From the NCBI GenBank assembly GCA_018266255.1, contig JAFEAT010000018.1, positions 89,084-153,083 of the forward strand: DNA of 64,000 nt, read 5' to 3'. The notes under the pieces are model-generated. The model saw nothing but the letters and a program-made list of their open reading frames with translations, did no database searches and was not told the origin of the DNA. The first letter of the stretch is position 1; each line of letters begins with the position of its first letter. This DNA is from Cyanobacteria bacterium SZAS-4 (GTDB lineage Bacteria; Cyanobacteriota; Vampirovibrionia; Obscuribacterales; Obscuribacteraceae). A program made the translations under genes and the position numbers. Of this stretch, positions 1-9,690 are shown in pieces.

Positions 1-9
1 ACCAGTTCC

Positions 10-2049
10 TTGTCGCCAGAAGTTCTGCGGTCTGTCCTTAGTAACGCCGGTTGGATTGTCTTAACGCCCTTTCTAGTTGGGTTGACGATCATCCTTTTCG
101 CTCGGCACTCGAAGCCGTTGTCAATGTGTCTCTCGGTAGGCGCGGTGATTTACGGTTTCATTCACTCGTTGTTGATCTTCTATGCGCTCAATCAACCAGG
201 AATCACCGGTGGTGTCGTCGCTGACATGCCGTATTTCGTCTCGTCGTCTCTCAGCCTTCACGTCGGCGTGCTGGTTGACAACCTTGCGGCCATGATGCTG
301 ATCGTCGTCACATGCGTAAGTTTGCTCGTTCAAATCTACACGCATGGATATATGCGCGAAGATCCCGGTTACTCTCGCTTCTATTCCTACCTATCTTTAT
401 TCACTGGTTCGATGCTCGGACTGGTAATTTCGACAAACTTGTTCCAGATGTTTTTCTTCTGGGAGTTGGTCGGTGTATGCAGTTATTTGTTGATTGGATT
501 TTGGTTCTACAAAGATTCAGCAGCCGCAGCTTGCGTCAAAGCATTCGTAATCAACAGAATCGGCGACTTCGGATTCTTGCTTGGAATCTTGATGCTGCTC
601 GGGTTCACAGTCGGCTTTGTCAACGGTCAGCCGCAAAACCTCTGGGGGCAGACTCCACTGTTGTCTTTCTACGGTGCTGATGGTGGACCAGACCTGGCGG
701 CAGTTCTGAGACGCGCTTACGACGTGCGCGCCGTTAGCTACTGGGGCTTCAACGGGCTTTTCGTCATGGCATGTTTGATGTTCATGGGTCCGATGGCCAA
801 ATCGGCTCAGTTCCCTTTGCATACTTGGCTTCCAGACGCGATGGAAGGTCCTACGCCAATCTCGGCGTTGATCCACGCTGCCACTATGGTTGCAGCCGGT
901 GTGTATCTCGTTGCTCGCGCTTACCCAATCTGGGTTGCACCCGTCGAATTGCACTCGCAGCCAGCTCTGTTCGTAGTAGCAGCGGTCGGCTGTGTGACTT
1001 CATTCATGGCTGCCACCATCGCTATGAGTCAATTCGATATTAAGCGAACGCTGGCATGGTCTACGGTTTCGCAGCTCGGATATATGTTCGTCGGTCTTGG
1101 TGCCGGCGCATTTACCGGTGGTTTGTTCCACTTGTTCAACCATGCGTTCTTCAAAGCGATGTTGTTCTTGTGCAGTGGTGCCGTTATTCACGGTTTGCAC
1201 GGTGAGCAAGACATGCGCAAAATGGGCGGCTTGAAGAAAGATATGAAGGGTACAGGACTGTGCTTCTTGATTGGATGTATTGCCATCTCTGGCTTTCCAC
1301 CGTTCAGCGGATTTTTCTCGAAAGACGAAATCATTGCTTCTGCGTGGAATTTCAATCACTTCATCGGCGGAATGATGATTCTGACTGCCGGACTAACATC
1401 GTTCTATATGTTCCGGGCGTACTTCATGACCTTCTCGGGTTCGTATAGAGGCGGCGACGTCAAGCCTCATAACTCAGGCCCAGCAATGGTCTATCCATTG
1501 ATTGCGCTCTCTCTGCCATCGATGCTTTCAGGATTTCTCGGCGCCAATCCAAATTCTTTCGCCAGCATCAACTGGAGCGGAGAAGAAGGCGGTGTCTTCG
1601 CAAATCCGTTTGGTAGCTTCGTTTATTACTTGCATCCTCACTTCGAAGGCATCAACGGCATCATCATGCTTGTCTCCGTGATCTTCGCGGCAGCGGGATG
1701 GCTCGTGGCTTTCATGATGTATCGAGAAGGAAAGCTTTCCTGGAATACAGCGATCGCCAACAGCAAGAGTCCATTGATTGGCGGCGCTTACCGCTTCTCG
1801 TTCAACAAATGGTATTTCGACGAGGCTTACACAGCTTTCTATAGCTTCGTTCTCAGGCTCTATAAGAACGTTTGGAATTTTGTCGATATGGTTATCGTCG
1901 ACAACATCGTCAACGGCACCAGTCTAGTTACAGCTGCTTTCGGTCAATTTTTGAAATACTCTCAGACCGGTCGCGGTCAGTATTACGCTCTAGTAATATT
2001 CGGATGGGTAGCCGTGCTTACGTTAGCCGCATATTTCATAAAACCCTAA
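10..2049 (+). CDS. nuoL: NADH-quinone oxidoreductase subunit L (complex I, NuoL/NdhF)
   Basis: This is a proton-pumping antiporter-like membrane subunit of respiratory complex I. About 679 residues form some 14-16 hydrophobic helices. Visible family signatures are the FFFWELVGVCSYLL helix with the conserved Glu, and the stretch KSAQFPLHTWLPDAMEGPTP followed by the SALIHAAT helix, which carries the Lys and His of the proton channel. Length matches the family. The earliest start in view is TTG at 10. The reading frame is open to the window edge, so the true start may lie upstream. No nuoM or nuoN follows, so the gene either ends an operon that lies upstream or stands apart. A double-hairpin repeat begins 11 bases after the stop. 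Confidence 0.93.
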   Translation: MSPEVLRSVLSNAGWIVLTPFLVGLTIILFARHSKPLSMCLSVGAVIYGFIHSLLIFYALNQPGITGGVVADMPYFVSSSLSLHVGVLVDNLAAMMLIVVTCVSLLVQIYTHGYMREDPGYSRFYSYLSLFTGSMLGLVISTNLFQMFFFWELVGVCSYLLIGFWFYKDSAAAACVKAFVINRIGDFGFLLGILMLLGFTVGFVNGQPQNLWGQTPLLSFYGADGGPDLAAVLRRAYDVRAVSYWGFNGLFVMACLMFMGPMAKSAQFPLHTWLPDAMEGPTPISALIHAATMVAAGVYLVARAYPIWVAPVELHSQPALFVVAAVGCVTSFMAATIAMSQFDIKRTLAWSTVSQLGYMFVGLGAGAFTGGLFHLFNHAFFKAMLFLCSGAVIHGLHGEQDMRKMGGLKKDMKGTGLCFLIGCIAISGFPPFSGFFSKDEIIASAWNFNHFIGGMMILTAGLTSFYMFRAYFMTFSGSYRGGDVKPHNSGPAMVYPLIALSLPSMLSGFLGANPNSFASINWSGEEGGVFANPFGSFVYYLHPHFEGINGIIMLVSVIFAAAGWLVAFMMYREGKLSWNTAIANSKSPLIGGAYRFSFNKWYFDEAYTAFYSFVLRLYKNVWNFVDMVIVDNIVNGTSLVTAAFGQFLKYSQTGRGQYYALVIFGWVAVLTLAAYFIKP

Positions 2050-2059
2050 TCATAAATCG

Positions 2060-2102
2060 AGCGCCGGCTTCAGCCGGCAAGGGCCGCCGGTTTCAACCGG
2101 CA
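2060..2102 (-). repeat. Dispersed double-hairpin GCCGG element, copy A
   Basis: Two adjacent hairpins, GCCGGC-tga-GCCGGC type and GCCGGT-tga-ACCGGC type, are joined by a GGCCCTTG-like linker. Read on the minus strand it matches the copies at 29203, 56029 and 62991. It lies 11 bases downstream of the nuoL stop, so it may act as a 3' stabiliser or attenuator of the transcript. It could also be a REP/MITE-like mobile repeat. Confidence 0.75.
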
Positions 2103-2129
2103 AGAAAATTTTCTTGAGGAACTAGACGA

Positions 2130-2486
2130 ATGTCCGACGAACCAAAACAAGACGAACACAAGGCTGATGCCCACAGCTCGGATGCCCACGGCTCCCATAG
2201 CTCTGACTCACACGGCTCCGCTCACGGCTCTGACGCCCACGCAGACGACCACGGACACGGGCACGGTCACGATGACCACGCCGTGCCAGCAGACGCCATC
2301 AAAGAAGGCAGCGTCTACGACACTGTTCTGTCCGGGCTAGCACTGCTGGTTGGACTCGCTTTAGTTGGATTAATTGTTTACTGGTGTGGCTTAAAACCCG
2401 CTGTTGTTGCCGAGGGAGAACCCGGCGCACATCACGAAGCGCAGCATGAAGCCCCAGCAAATTCAGAACCGGCGCCAGTTCACTAG
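2130..2486 (+). CDS. Histidine-rich single-pass membrane protein
   Basis: Family not recognised. It has 118 residues. Residues 1-52 are made almost only of His, Asp, Ser, Gly and Ala, with about 15 His including a (HG)n run near 41-47, suggesting metal binding. One transmembrane helix spans about 64-86 (DTVLSGLALLVGLALVGLIV), and a short His/Pro/Glu-rich tail follows. A GAGGA ribosome-binding site lies 11 bases ahead of the ATG. It sits between nuoL and korAB, so a link with a metal-containing respiratory complex is possible, but this is inference. The low-complexity N-terminus makes homology calls unreliable. Confidence 0.75.
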   Translation: MSDEPKQDEHKADAHSSDAHGSHSSDSHGSAHGSDAHADDHGHGHGHDDHAVPADAIKEGSVYDTVLSGLALLVGLALVGLIVYWCGLKPAVVAEGEPGAHHEAQHEAPANSEPAPVH

Positions 2487-2641
2487 CTCTCAATCTCGCG
2501 TTACGTCAAGAGATTCACTTGCCATCCGTATGCTATCTTTATACGCTGGGAGTTCTGTAATTGCACGCCCATAGCGAAGTCGCTCTAGCAGGCGGCGGAA
2601 TCGCTAACAAAGTCCTGACATAAATTTGGTGAGGAGATCAA

Positions 2642-4642
2642 ATGCAGGAAGTCACTATCGGAATCGCGGGAGCTGCCGGAGACGGTCTGGATAAGTCCGG
2701 CGACACCCTCGCAAAAACATGCGGCAGACTTGGTCTTCATGTTTATGCATATAACAGTTATCAATCGATCATTCGTGGCGGACACATCTGGCTGCGAGTA
2801 CGCATCGGTGCAGAGAAGGTTTATTCACACGGCGATCATTTGAATGCCGTTATCGCCCTCAATCAAGATTCAATCGAGCGTCACGCTCCTGAAATCGAAG
2901 AAGGTGGCGTTCTAGTCTTCAATTCAGACAAATTCAAATGCGACCCATCGTTGGTCGGAAAAGGCGTGCAGGTGCTCCCTTTGCCGATGAACGAAATCAC
3001 TGCTGATGTCGTCAAAGAGCACGGCGCATTGCAAGCAATCATGCAAAACACGGTTGCAGTCGGCGCTATTCTCGGTCTCGCCAATCTCGGTCTTGAAGAA
3101 GCAACCGGCGTTATGGCTGACACCTTCGCTCACAAAGGTCAGAAGGTTATCGACCTCAACGTCAGCTTGCTGAAAGTTGGCTACGACTACGCTAAGAAGA
3201 ATGCCAAACCGTTCACATCTGAATGGACATTCTCCAAGAGACGTCGTCCTTTCATCACTGGCAACGAAGCAATCGCTTTCGGCGCCACAGTGGCAGGATG
3301 CAAATTCTATTCAGCCTATCCAATGACACCAGCTTCAACCATTCTTCACTGGATGGTCAACCACGCCAAACAAACCGGCGTCTGCATCAAGCAAGGTGAA
3401 GACGAAATCGCAGTGGTCAACATGGCAATCGGAGCCGGCATCGCTGGTGCTCGTTCTATGTGCGCAACCGCTGGTGGTGGCTTTGCGTTGATGACTGAAG
3501 CAATCGGGATGGCCGGCATTATGGAAGTGCCGGTCGTTGTCGTTGAAGTGCAGCGCGGCGGACCATCAACCGGTCTTCCAACCAAGACTGAACAAGCTGA
3601 CTTGTATCAGTGCCTCGGCGCATCACAAGGCGAATTCCCTCGCATCATCGTTCATCCGTTCGACGTTGCTGATGCCTATCAAACAACTATCGACGTTTTC
3701 AACTACGCCGACAAATATCAATTGCCAGTCATCATCATGTCTGACTTGCTTCTCTCTGAGCATCCTGAAACAGTCGACACCGACCACTTCAGCCCAGATG
3801 GAAAAATCGATCGCGGCGAAATCGTCAAAGAATGGAACCCTGAAGAGAAGGGCAAATTCAAACGATTCAAGTTCACTGAATCCGGAATTTCACCACGCGC
3901 ATTGCCTGGTACTCCTAACACAGTATTCGTCAATGCATCAGACGACCACGATGAAGAAAGCATCCTGATCTCAGACATGTTCACTTCACCACCTGTGCGT
4001 CGCATGATCATGCAAAAGCGCATGCGTAAAATGGAAAATCTGCTCAAAGAAATTCCAGCACCACAAGTTGGTGGCGCTAAAGACGCAGACGTCACGTTGG
4101 TTTGCTGGGGCTCCACATATGGTGTCGTCAGAGAAGCAGCGGAAATTCTGACAGCGCAAGGAATCAAGACCAACTATTTGTGCATCAAGTGGATTGTTCC
4201 TTTCCACGCTAAAGAAGTGACTGAAATTCTCACCAAAGCGAAGAAGAAGATTTCTGTCGAAGTCAACTTCACTAGCATGATGGCTAAGTACATCAAGGGC
4301 GAGACCGGTGTCAGCATGGATCACCACATCAATAAATATGATGGTGAGCCGCTCGAGCCACAGATGATCGTTGATGGTGTGAAAGAGTACATCGCCAAGA
4401 AACAGATTAACCTCGAGTTGAGCGAGATTGAAGCGAAAGAAATCGCCTATCACTACTTGCGCACTCACTACGCTGAAAAGCTCCGTCCAACGAAAGTCAC
4501 ACGTGAATCAGCTAATGGTCACGGTGAGCCAGTTTATAACGTGGAGCTCTCTGAACGCGCCACTGGAAATAAGGGCGGGACGATCAGAATCGGCACGATG
4601 ACCGGGGCGACCTATTCATTCGAAAAACAACCTACCGACTAG
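2642..4642 (+). CDS. korA: 2-oxoacid:ferredoxin oxidoreductase, fused gamma-alpha subunit
   Basis: This is the large subunit of a CoA-dependent 2-oxoacid (probably 2-oxoglutarate) oxidoreductase that passes electrons to ferredoxin. The N-terminal third is the gamma domain (GIAGAAGDGLDKSGDTLA near residue 5), followed by the pyrimidine-binding alpha domain (ITGNEAIAFGA, then YPMTPAS near 226) and a C-terminal transketolase-like domain II. At 666 residues it matches the fused gamma-alpha form. A GAGGAG site precedes the ATG by 4 bases. korB follows after 37 bases, so the two are one operon. Substrate (2-oxoglutarate versus another 2-oxoacid) is assigned from the two-gene layout and is not proven. 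Confidence 0.93.
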   Translation: MQEVTIGIAGAAGDGLDKSGDTLAKTCGRLGLHVYAYNSYQSIIRGGHIWLRVRIGAEKVYSHGDHLNAVIALNQDSIERHAPEIEEGGVLVFNSDKFKCDPSLVGKGVQVLPLPMNEITADVVKEHGALQAIMQNTVAVGAILGLANLGLEEATGVMADTFAHKGQKVIDLNVSLLKVGYDYAKKNAKPFTSEWTFSKRRRPFITGNEAIAFGATVAGCKFYSAYPMTPASTILHWMVNHAKQTGVCIKQGEDEIAVVNMAIGAGIAGARSMCATAGGGFALMTEAIGMAGIMEVPVVVVEVQRGGPSTGLPTKTEQADLYQCLGASQGEFPRIIVHPFDVADAYQTTIDVFNYADKYQLPVIIMSDLLLSEHPETVDTDHFSPDGKIDRGEIVKEWNPEEKGKFKRFKFTESGISPRALPGTPNTVFVNASDDHDEESILISDMFTSPPVRRMIMQKRMRKMENLLKEIPAPQVGGAKDADVTLVCWGSTYGVVREAAEILTAQGIKTNYLCIKWIVPFHAKEVTEILTKAKKKISVEVNFTSMMAKYIKGETGVSMDHHINKYDGEPLEPQMIVDGVKEYIAKKQINLELSEIEAKEIAYHYLRTHYAEKLRPTKVTRESANGHGEPVYNVELSERATGNKGGTIRIGTMTGATYSFEKQPTD

Positions 4643-4679
4643 TCGTTGCATCAGCAGAGTTTTTTCAAGAGGAAAAAAA

Positions 4680-5558
4680 ATGGCAACTGTTATTGAACTT
4701 CCATTAGATACATACAAAGGACCAGTCGATCCAGACTGGTGTCCAGGTTGCGGCGACTTCGGTGTCTTGCGTTCAGTGCAAACTGCAGCTGGTCGACTTG
4801 GCATCAAACCAGAAAACCTATTAATCGTTTCTGGTATCGGTTGCTCGTCAAACTTGCCTGGTTTCATTCACGCTTACGGTGTACACAGTTTGCACGGACG
4901 TTCTGTTCCAGTTGCAACCGGTGCTCACCTGGCAAACACCGATTTGAAAGTGGTCATCACCGGTGGTGACGGAGACGGATATGGTATCGGCGTCGGTCAC
5001 TTGATCCACGCGATGCGCAGAAATCTCGATGTCACTTACGTTGTAATGGACAATCAAATCTACGGTCTGACAACAGGTCAAACTTCACCAACAACTGGTA
5101 TCGGCATGAAGACCAAGTCGACACCAAACGGTAACTTCGAGTCACCGTTGAACCCGCTAGCACTCGCCATCACTTCAGGAGCTACATTCGTTGCTCGTGG
5201 ATTCTCTGGCGAAGCTAAACAGTTGGCTGAACTGATTCAAGCTGGAATCGCTCACCGCGGTTTCTCGTTGATCGACGTGTTCAGTCCATGCGTAACCTAC
5301 AACAAGGTCAACACTTATCCGTACTTCAAAGAGCGCGTATATAAGCTGGAAGACGAGAATTGGGATGCAAGTGATTTCCACAAATCACTGGCGAAATCGT
5401 TCGAGTGGGGCGACAAAATTCCTCTCGGTGTTTTGTTCCAGACTGAGCAACCTATCTACGAAGACAGCGAACCTGCCTTCAAGGGTGGCGCACTGACCAA
5501 GCAACCACTTGGATTGGACAAGAAAGTCTTCGACGAATTGATCGAAGAAATGATCTAG
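4680..5558 (+). CDS. korB: 2-oxoacid:ferredoxin oxidoreductase, beta subunit (TPP-binding)
   Basis: This is the thiamine-pyrophosphate-binding subunit paired with the upstream korA. The 292 residues contain WCPGCGDFGVL near 20 and the TPP/Mg motif GDGDGYGIGVGH with the distal NQIYGLTTGQTSPTT. SGIGCSS and HSLHGR are also typical of the family. No 4Fe-4S ferredoxin domain is present, as expected for the beta subunit of the two-gene type. An AAGAGGA site lies just ahead of the ATG. A strong intrinsic terminator ends the operon 60 bases after the stop. Confidence 0.95.
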   Translation: MATVIELPLDTYKGPVDPDWCPGCGDFGVLRSVQTAAGRLGIKPENLLIVSGIGCSSNLPGFIHAYGVHSLHGRSVPVATGAHLANTDLKVVITGGDGDGYGIGVGHLIHAMRRNLDVTYVVMDNQIYGLTTGQTSPTTGIGMKTKSTPNGNFESPLNPLALAITSGATFVARGFSGEAKQLAELIQAGIAHRGFSLIDVFSPCVTYNKVNTYPYFKERVYKLEDENWDASDFHKSLAKSFEWGDKIPLGVLFQTEQPIYEDSEPAFKGGALTKQPLGLDKKVFDELIEEMI

Positions 5559-5617
5559 GATTTCTTGAAACTGATTCGGCTGACTTTTTAGCCAATTAGA
5601 TCAAGCCAAAAAACTGT

Positions 5618-5649
5618 AAAACCGTCCTCTAAATTTGGAGGACGGTTTT
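5618..5649. terminator. Rho-independent, probably bidirectional terminator
   Basis: A perfect 12-bp stem AAAACCGTCCTC / GAGGACGGTTTT encloses an 8-base loop. Its own T-tract follows on the plus strand, and a run of six T follows on the minus strand. It separates korB from the convergent lipoprotein gene that ends at 5697. Confidence 0.9.
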
Positions 5650-5696
5650 ATGTTTTGGTGGCGGCATCTGTTTTGGTGGCGCGCCAGTGCCCGTGC

Positions 5697-7979
5697 CTAG
5701 AACGTAGCGTCCGCGTTGAAATCGAGTTGCAAACCTGATGCGACCGGGTGCGATTTCAGATTCTTCAACTTGAGCGCGGCGAAATTTTTCTTTCCATTCG
5801 GGAACAGCATAACTTCTTTGTTCAAGAACTCGAGGTGTAATGGCTTCAACTTCTGAATGCTTTTCACTACTGCGTTTCTCTCAGCCTTTTCGAGTAATCC
5901 ATCATTAACTTGAGACCAGTCCAAATCGATGTCGTCAGGCAGCGGTAAGTCCATCGAGACGCTGTAGTCGAGTTTACTCTTGCTGAGCGAATCATTCGCC
6001 AGGATTTTGTAATTGACGATGCCAGAACCTACCAGGTGAGCAGAAGCTGACCATGGGCGTTTCTCCCATTTCGATGGACCTTTGACGATTGACAAGAGTC
6101 CGCCCTTTTCGATTGTGCCTTTTGCATCGGCGTCACCACTGGCGGTAAATTTGGCCACGCCGGCCGATGTCATTTCAATCTTGTCGAGTTTGGGATTGTG
6201 CAAAGTAATGCTTTCGACTATGGCATTTTTGTAGCGCCATTTTCTCTCTTCGAGCATAGTTTTGTTGATCGGATAGACTTTATCATCTGGCAAGTGTTCT
6301 TCGATCTGCTCCTTCAGTGCGGCTACCGGAATGACGATGCTGCAGTTCTTCAACTGAGCGCTAGTAGAGCCGTTCTTTGAGTCCACACTCAATCCGTTTA
6401 CAGAAACGTCTGTTTTGTTAGAGCCAAAGAGATTTGAATTGCCGACAGAGAAATTGATTTTGCCATCGAGATCCACTCCTTTATCGATAGTCAAAATCAT
6501 ATTGCCATTCAAGTTCGACAGACCGAGTTTCATTGAGTTACTGGAAAATTTTGCTTGCCCTAACTTGAGAGTCATGGGCAATGTGCATGTGACACCTTCC
6601 TGGTCTTTCACGAGGTCCATAGACATGCCTTTCGTAATTGACAAAGTCGACCCGCCAGAAGTATCTAGAGTGAACCCGTGATTGTCATTGCCCCAACTGA
6701 TTTGCTTCAGTTTTGCATTGCCGTTAGCCAGTGAGAGTTGCAAGTCACCGAATTTGCTGATTGCGATTGGACCCACCAGTGCGTCGCTGAGTTTCACATT
6801 TACGTCTTCGTGTTGTCTGTGCATCGTTATGTCAGCATTGGCTGCAGGCACCAGGTGTGGCGTGTTGAAATTCGTCTCCATGACGCCATCTTCGTTGCGA
6901 TCTATCGATAGGTTGGCCGGCACGTTGCTGGGAAAATTCGCTAACAAATCTAGCTTAGTGTTGAGGATGTGCAAAACAGTTTTTTGCAACATCATGTCTG
7001 AAGCGAAGTGAATGGCTGGTTTGTCCGTTCCTTCTGTTTTTTGCCAAACAAATTTTTTCTCGTTCAGCACCACTACTTCAGCGTGGGCGTTTGATTTCTT
7101 TTCTTTGCCAAATCTGTAGACGCAGTCAACCAGGCGGATTGGCTTCTGACTCCCTGCAGCGGTTAATGTGACCACATGATTCTGGCGCTTCGCGTCGAAG
7201 ACCATAATCATCGATCCACCATTAAAATCGATGTCGACTTTTTGCCCCCTATAAGTGTTTTTATCCGCGAAATTAACATCAACGACGCATTGCCCCGTGT
7301 AGTTAAATTCCGAATCAACAATTAAGTTTTTGAACGTGAGTGTCGAGTCTTTTCCAACATGAATGTGCTGTTTTCCCAACTCCATTGTTGAGTCAGGGCG
7401 CATGACCAGAGACGATTTCGCGATTTTCAGTTGTGCGAATGCTTTCTTCCAGTCGCCGCCTCCTTCAGCATTTACATCTTGATTTTCCAATACATTGAAT
7501 AAGAATATGCCGATGGTGCGAACAATGTCGACGTCACCAGTGACGGTGCCCTTTTTCAAAACCAGGTTTAGTGGGGCAGGAATTCCATTGACTGAAATTG
7601 GTTGTGATGTCGTCAATTCACCGGTGGCATTTTTGGTGCTGATCACCTTCGGATCGTCGATTGGTAAAGTGAGCTTGAGTGTGAAAGTGGTATCAGGCGC
7701 GAAGGTCAGTTTCTTGTCGTGAACCATGAATGAGCCGCCGTTGAATTTGCCGGAGGCTTCCAGGTCGAAGCGGTCTGTAATAGCAGTGATTCGACGGATG
7801 ACTGGATCTTCAACTTTGATGGAAATATCAGCTTTTACAGTTTGCTTTTGTGGCTTCACTTCCGCGCAGCCGGCGACAAGCAAGATGCAGGACATCAAAG
7901 CGACAATCTGCTTGGTCCAGTTTGCTGGAGAGATTTTGGAGTTGATGCGACGAGTTGCCGGACTGAAAGTGTTTGGCAC
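5697..7979 (-). CDS. Large predicted lipoprotein of unknown function
   Basis: Not recognised. The 760 residues open with a lipoprotein signal peptide (helix about 24-37, lipobox LVAGC with Cys38). The rest is a long series of short beta-strand-like segments rich in Asn, Lys, Thr and Val (for example KISFSVGN-type repeats and GNMILTIDKG), with no cofactor or catalytic motif visible. The pattern recalls large beta-rich surface or AsmA-like proteins, but only in general shape. It starts 30 bases after the stop of the LCP gene, so the two are probably co-transcribed. A role in the cell envelope is inferred from that and the lipobox. Confidence 0.8.
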   Translation of the reverse strand: MPNTFSPATRRINSKISPANWTKQIVALMSCILLVAGCAEVKPQKQTVKADISIKVEDPVIRRITAITDRFDLEASGKFNGGSFMVHDKKLTFAPDTTFTLKLTLPIDDPKVISTKNATGELTTSQPISVNGIPAPLNLVLKKGTVTGDVDIVRTIGIFLFNVLENQDVNAEGGGDWKKAFAQLKIAKSSLVMRPDSTMELGKQHIHVGKDSTLTFKNLIVDSEFNYTGQCVVDVNFADKNTYRGQKVDIDFNGGSMIMVFDAKRQNHVVTLTAAGSQKPIRLVDCVYRFGKEKKSNAHAEVVVLNEKKFVWQKTEGTDKPAIHFASDMMLQKTVLHILNTKLDLLANFPSNVPANLSIDRNEDGVMETNFNTPHLVPAANADITMHRQHEDVNVKLSDALVGPIAISKFGDLQLSLANGNAKLKQISWGNDNHGFTLDTSGGSTLSITKGMSMDLVKDQEGVTCTLPMTLKLGQAKFSSNSMKLGLSNLNGNMILTIDKGVDLDGKINFSVGNSNLFGSNKTDVSVNGLSVDSKNGSTSAQLKNCSIVIPVAALKEQIEEHLPDDKVYPINKTMLEERKWRYKNAIVESITLHNPKLDKIEMTSAGVAKFTASGDADAKGTIEKGGLLSIVKGPSKWEKRPWSASAHLVGSGIVNYKILANDSLSKSKLDYSVSMDLPLPDDIDLDWSQVNDGLLEKAERNAVVKSIQKLKPLHLEFLNKEVMLFPNGKKNFAALKLKNLKSHPVASGLQLDFNADATF

Positions 7980-8009
7980 CGTTGGGGTCTCTGTGAAGCT
8001 TAGTTTTGA

Positions 8010-9422
8010 CTAGCGAACAGCAGAAACCGTTGTCGCGCTACTCTTTTCAAGAGCGGGCGGCTGTAGCGGTTTAACTGTGTTTGCCGTGAGAACAATAACA
8101 AAATCTGACGGAGCGTGCTCGTCTAAATTCACAACGACTGGAAACGACGAAAAATTAGGCACAGCGTCTTGCAGCTTCTGTGTCAGCAAATCATCTGCTT
8201 TGTAGCTGTTTTGGATTATTTGTTCATGTTGGCAGTCGCCCACATCGGCGCGCAAAACGTATTTTGTTTTGTAACCAGCGGCCCCGAGCACCTTCTCATA
8301 AGCGCGAGCGATTTTTTCGAATCCCCGAGGGTACTTAATCGTGAATGTAACAGGCTGGTCGTTGCTTGCGCCATCAGGGGTGGTGGCAGCATAGGCACTG
8401 TTGGAAGGTACTGTGGCAATTGAAACCGGTGTCATGGGGTTTCCAGCCAGACGGTTGAACACGACTGCAGATCCTTCGAAATCAGGCTGCCAGTAACTGC
8501 CGCCGTGAATGCAGGTGGCGTGACCAGGTAAAGTCGCCGAGACTATTTGGTTTGGCCTTATGTCTTTGCCGAAAGTCGCGATCTTAGCCATTTCTTCGGG
8601 CGATAGATCGGTGACGACGTACTGGTTTGCTAGCCTGAACAAGTCTGGCAATTTCAGAATTACTGAAGGCTCTTTGAACTTATTGGCCAACGCTCTCAAG
8701 AACCACTGTTGTCGCTCGGTTCGACCAATATCGCCGCGTGCGTCGTGGCGATATCGAACATATTCTTCCGCCTGAACAGGCGTCAATCGATGCACGCCAG
8801 GTTCGAGCGCGACGTGCAATCCACCGGCCCAGTCGTTGTAGTGCATTCGCTTTTCCACCACAACTTCAATCGGTCCCAACACGTCAAAAACCTTTCGCAG
8901 ACCTTGCACGTCGATGACCATGTAGTGATCTATGTGTACATTGAAATTCTCTTCAACAGTTTCAACTGATAACTTTGGCCCGCCGAATGCATGTGCCGCG
9001 TTGATTTTGTCTACGCCGTGGTCGCCAGCTAGTTTGAGGCGGCTATCGCGCGGAATCGAAATCATTCCAACTTTTTTGCCTTCTGGGTCGAGGCTGACCA
9101 GAATCATGCTGTCTGAGCGCGTTCCGGTGAATCGTTGTGTGCCTCGCCCATTCGAATCGACTCCCATGAGCAGCACATTCATGCGCGAGGTCAGAGTTGG
9201 CAGCACAGTAATGTGTTGGGCGCTGGTCTGAATGTCTTTGCCAACTTGTTGGATCTGTTCGACTGTGGTGCGCGGAGCGGTAGCCTTCGTTGTCGGGCTC
9301 GAGCCGTACAGGTATTTGTTGCCGACTAGACCCAGGCAAACGCCGATTGCTGCCGCCAGCAAAATTTGCCCCGAAGTGACTGGAGCGTGGGCTGAGTAAC
9401 GATTGTCTGCTGAGGGCTTCAC
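8010..9422 (-). CDS. LytR-CpsA-Psr (LCP) family wall-polymer ligase with LytR_C domain
   Basis: LCP enzymes move lipid-linked polymers onto peptidoglycan or other acceptors outside the membrane. After a short cytoplasmic N-terminus, one helix (about 20-40) anchors the protein. The LCP domain spans about 81-240 with MNVLLMGVD, TRSDSMIL (101-108), SIPRDSRL (122-129), DKINAAHAFGG and the RYRHDARGDIGRTERQQ block with its phosphate-binding arginines. Residues about 355-450 look like a LytR_C domain. The start is GTG with a weak ribosome-binding site. The gene is followed by the lipoprotein gene in the same direction. Confidence 0.93.
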   Translation of the reverse strand: MKPSADNRYSAHAPVTSGQILLAAAIGVCLGLVGNKYLYGSSPTTKATAPRTTVEQIQQVGKDIQTSAQHITVLPTLTSRMNVLLMGVDSNGRGTQRFTGTRSDSMILVSLDPEGKKVGMISIPRDSRLKLAGDHGVDKINAAHAFGGPKLSVETVEENFNVHIDHYMVIDVQGLRKVFDVLGPIEVVVEKRMHYNDWAGGLHVALEPGVHRLTPVQAEEYVRYRHDARGDIGRTERQQWFLRALANKFKEPSVILKLPDLFRLANQYVVTDLSPEEMAKIATFGKDIRPNQIVSATLPGHATCIHGGSYWQPDFEGSAVVFNRLAGNPMTPVSIATVPSNSAYAATTPDGASNDQPVTFTIKYPRGFEKIARAYEKVLGAAGYKTKYVLRADVGDCQHEQIIQNSYKADDLLTQKLQDAVPNFSSFPVVVNLDEHAPSDFVIVLTANTVKPLQPPALEKSSATTVSAVR

Positions 9423-9690
9423 AAGATTCTGCTTACAACCAGGATTTCACAATAGTAGCGCCTGTTAAGGCAACCTAAATCAGGGACCGGTCAAGTTTTC
9501 CCCAGACTTAACCCTCCCTTATCAATGGACTTTAAAACGTCTGATTGCCCTTTGATACGGCAAATTTATATGAAATTGGCGAAAAATGGAATTCAAGAGG
9601 AAGTGGGCGGGTGCTGAGCAGCCGTTCTTGCTACAATCGAGCCTACCGAATTAAGTCGGATTGCATCGGATTTGTCTTTCTTGAGTGGAT

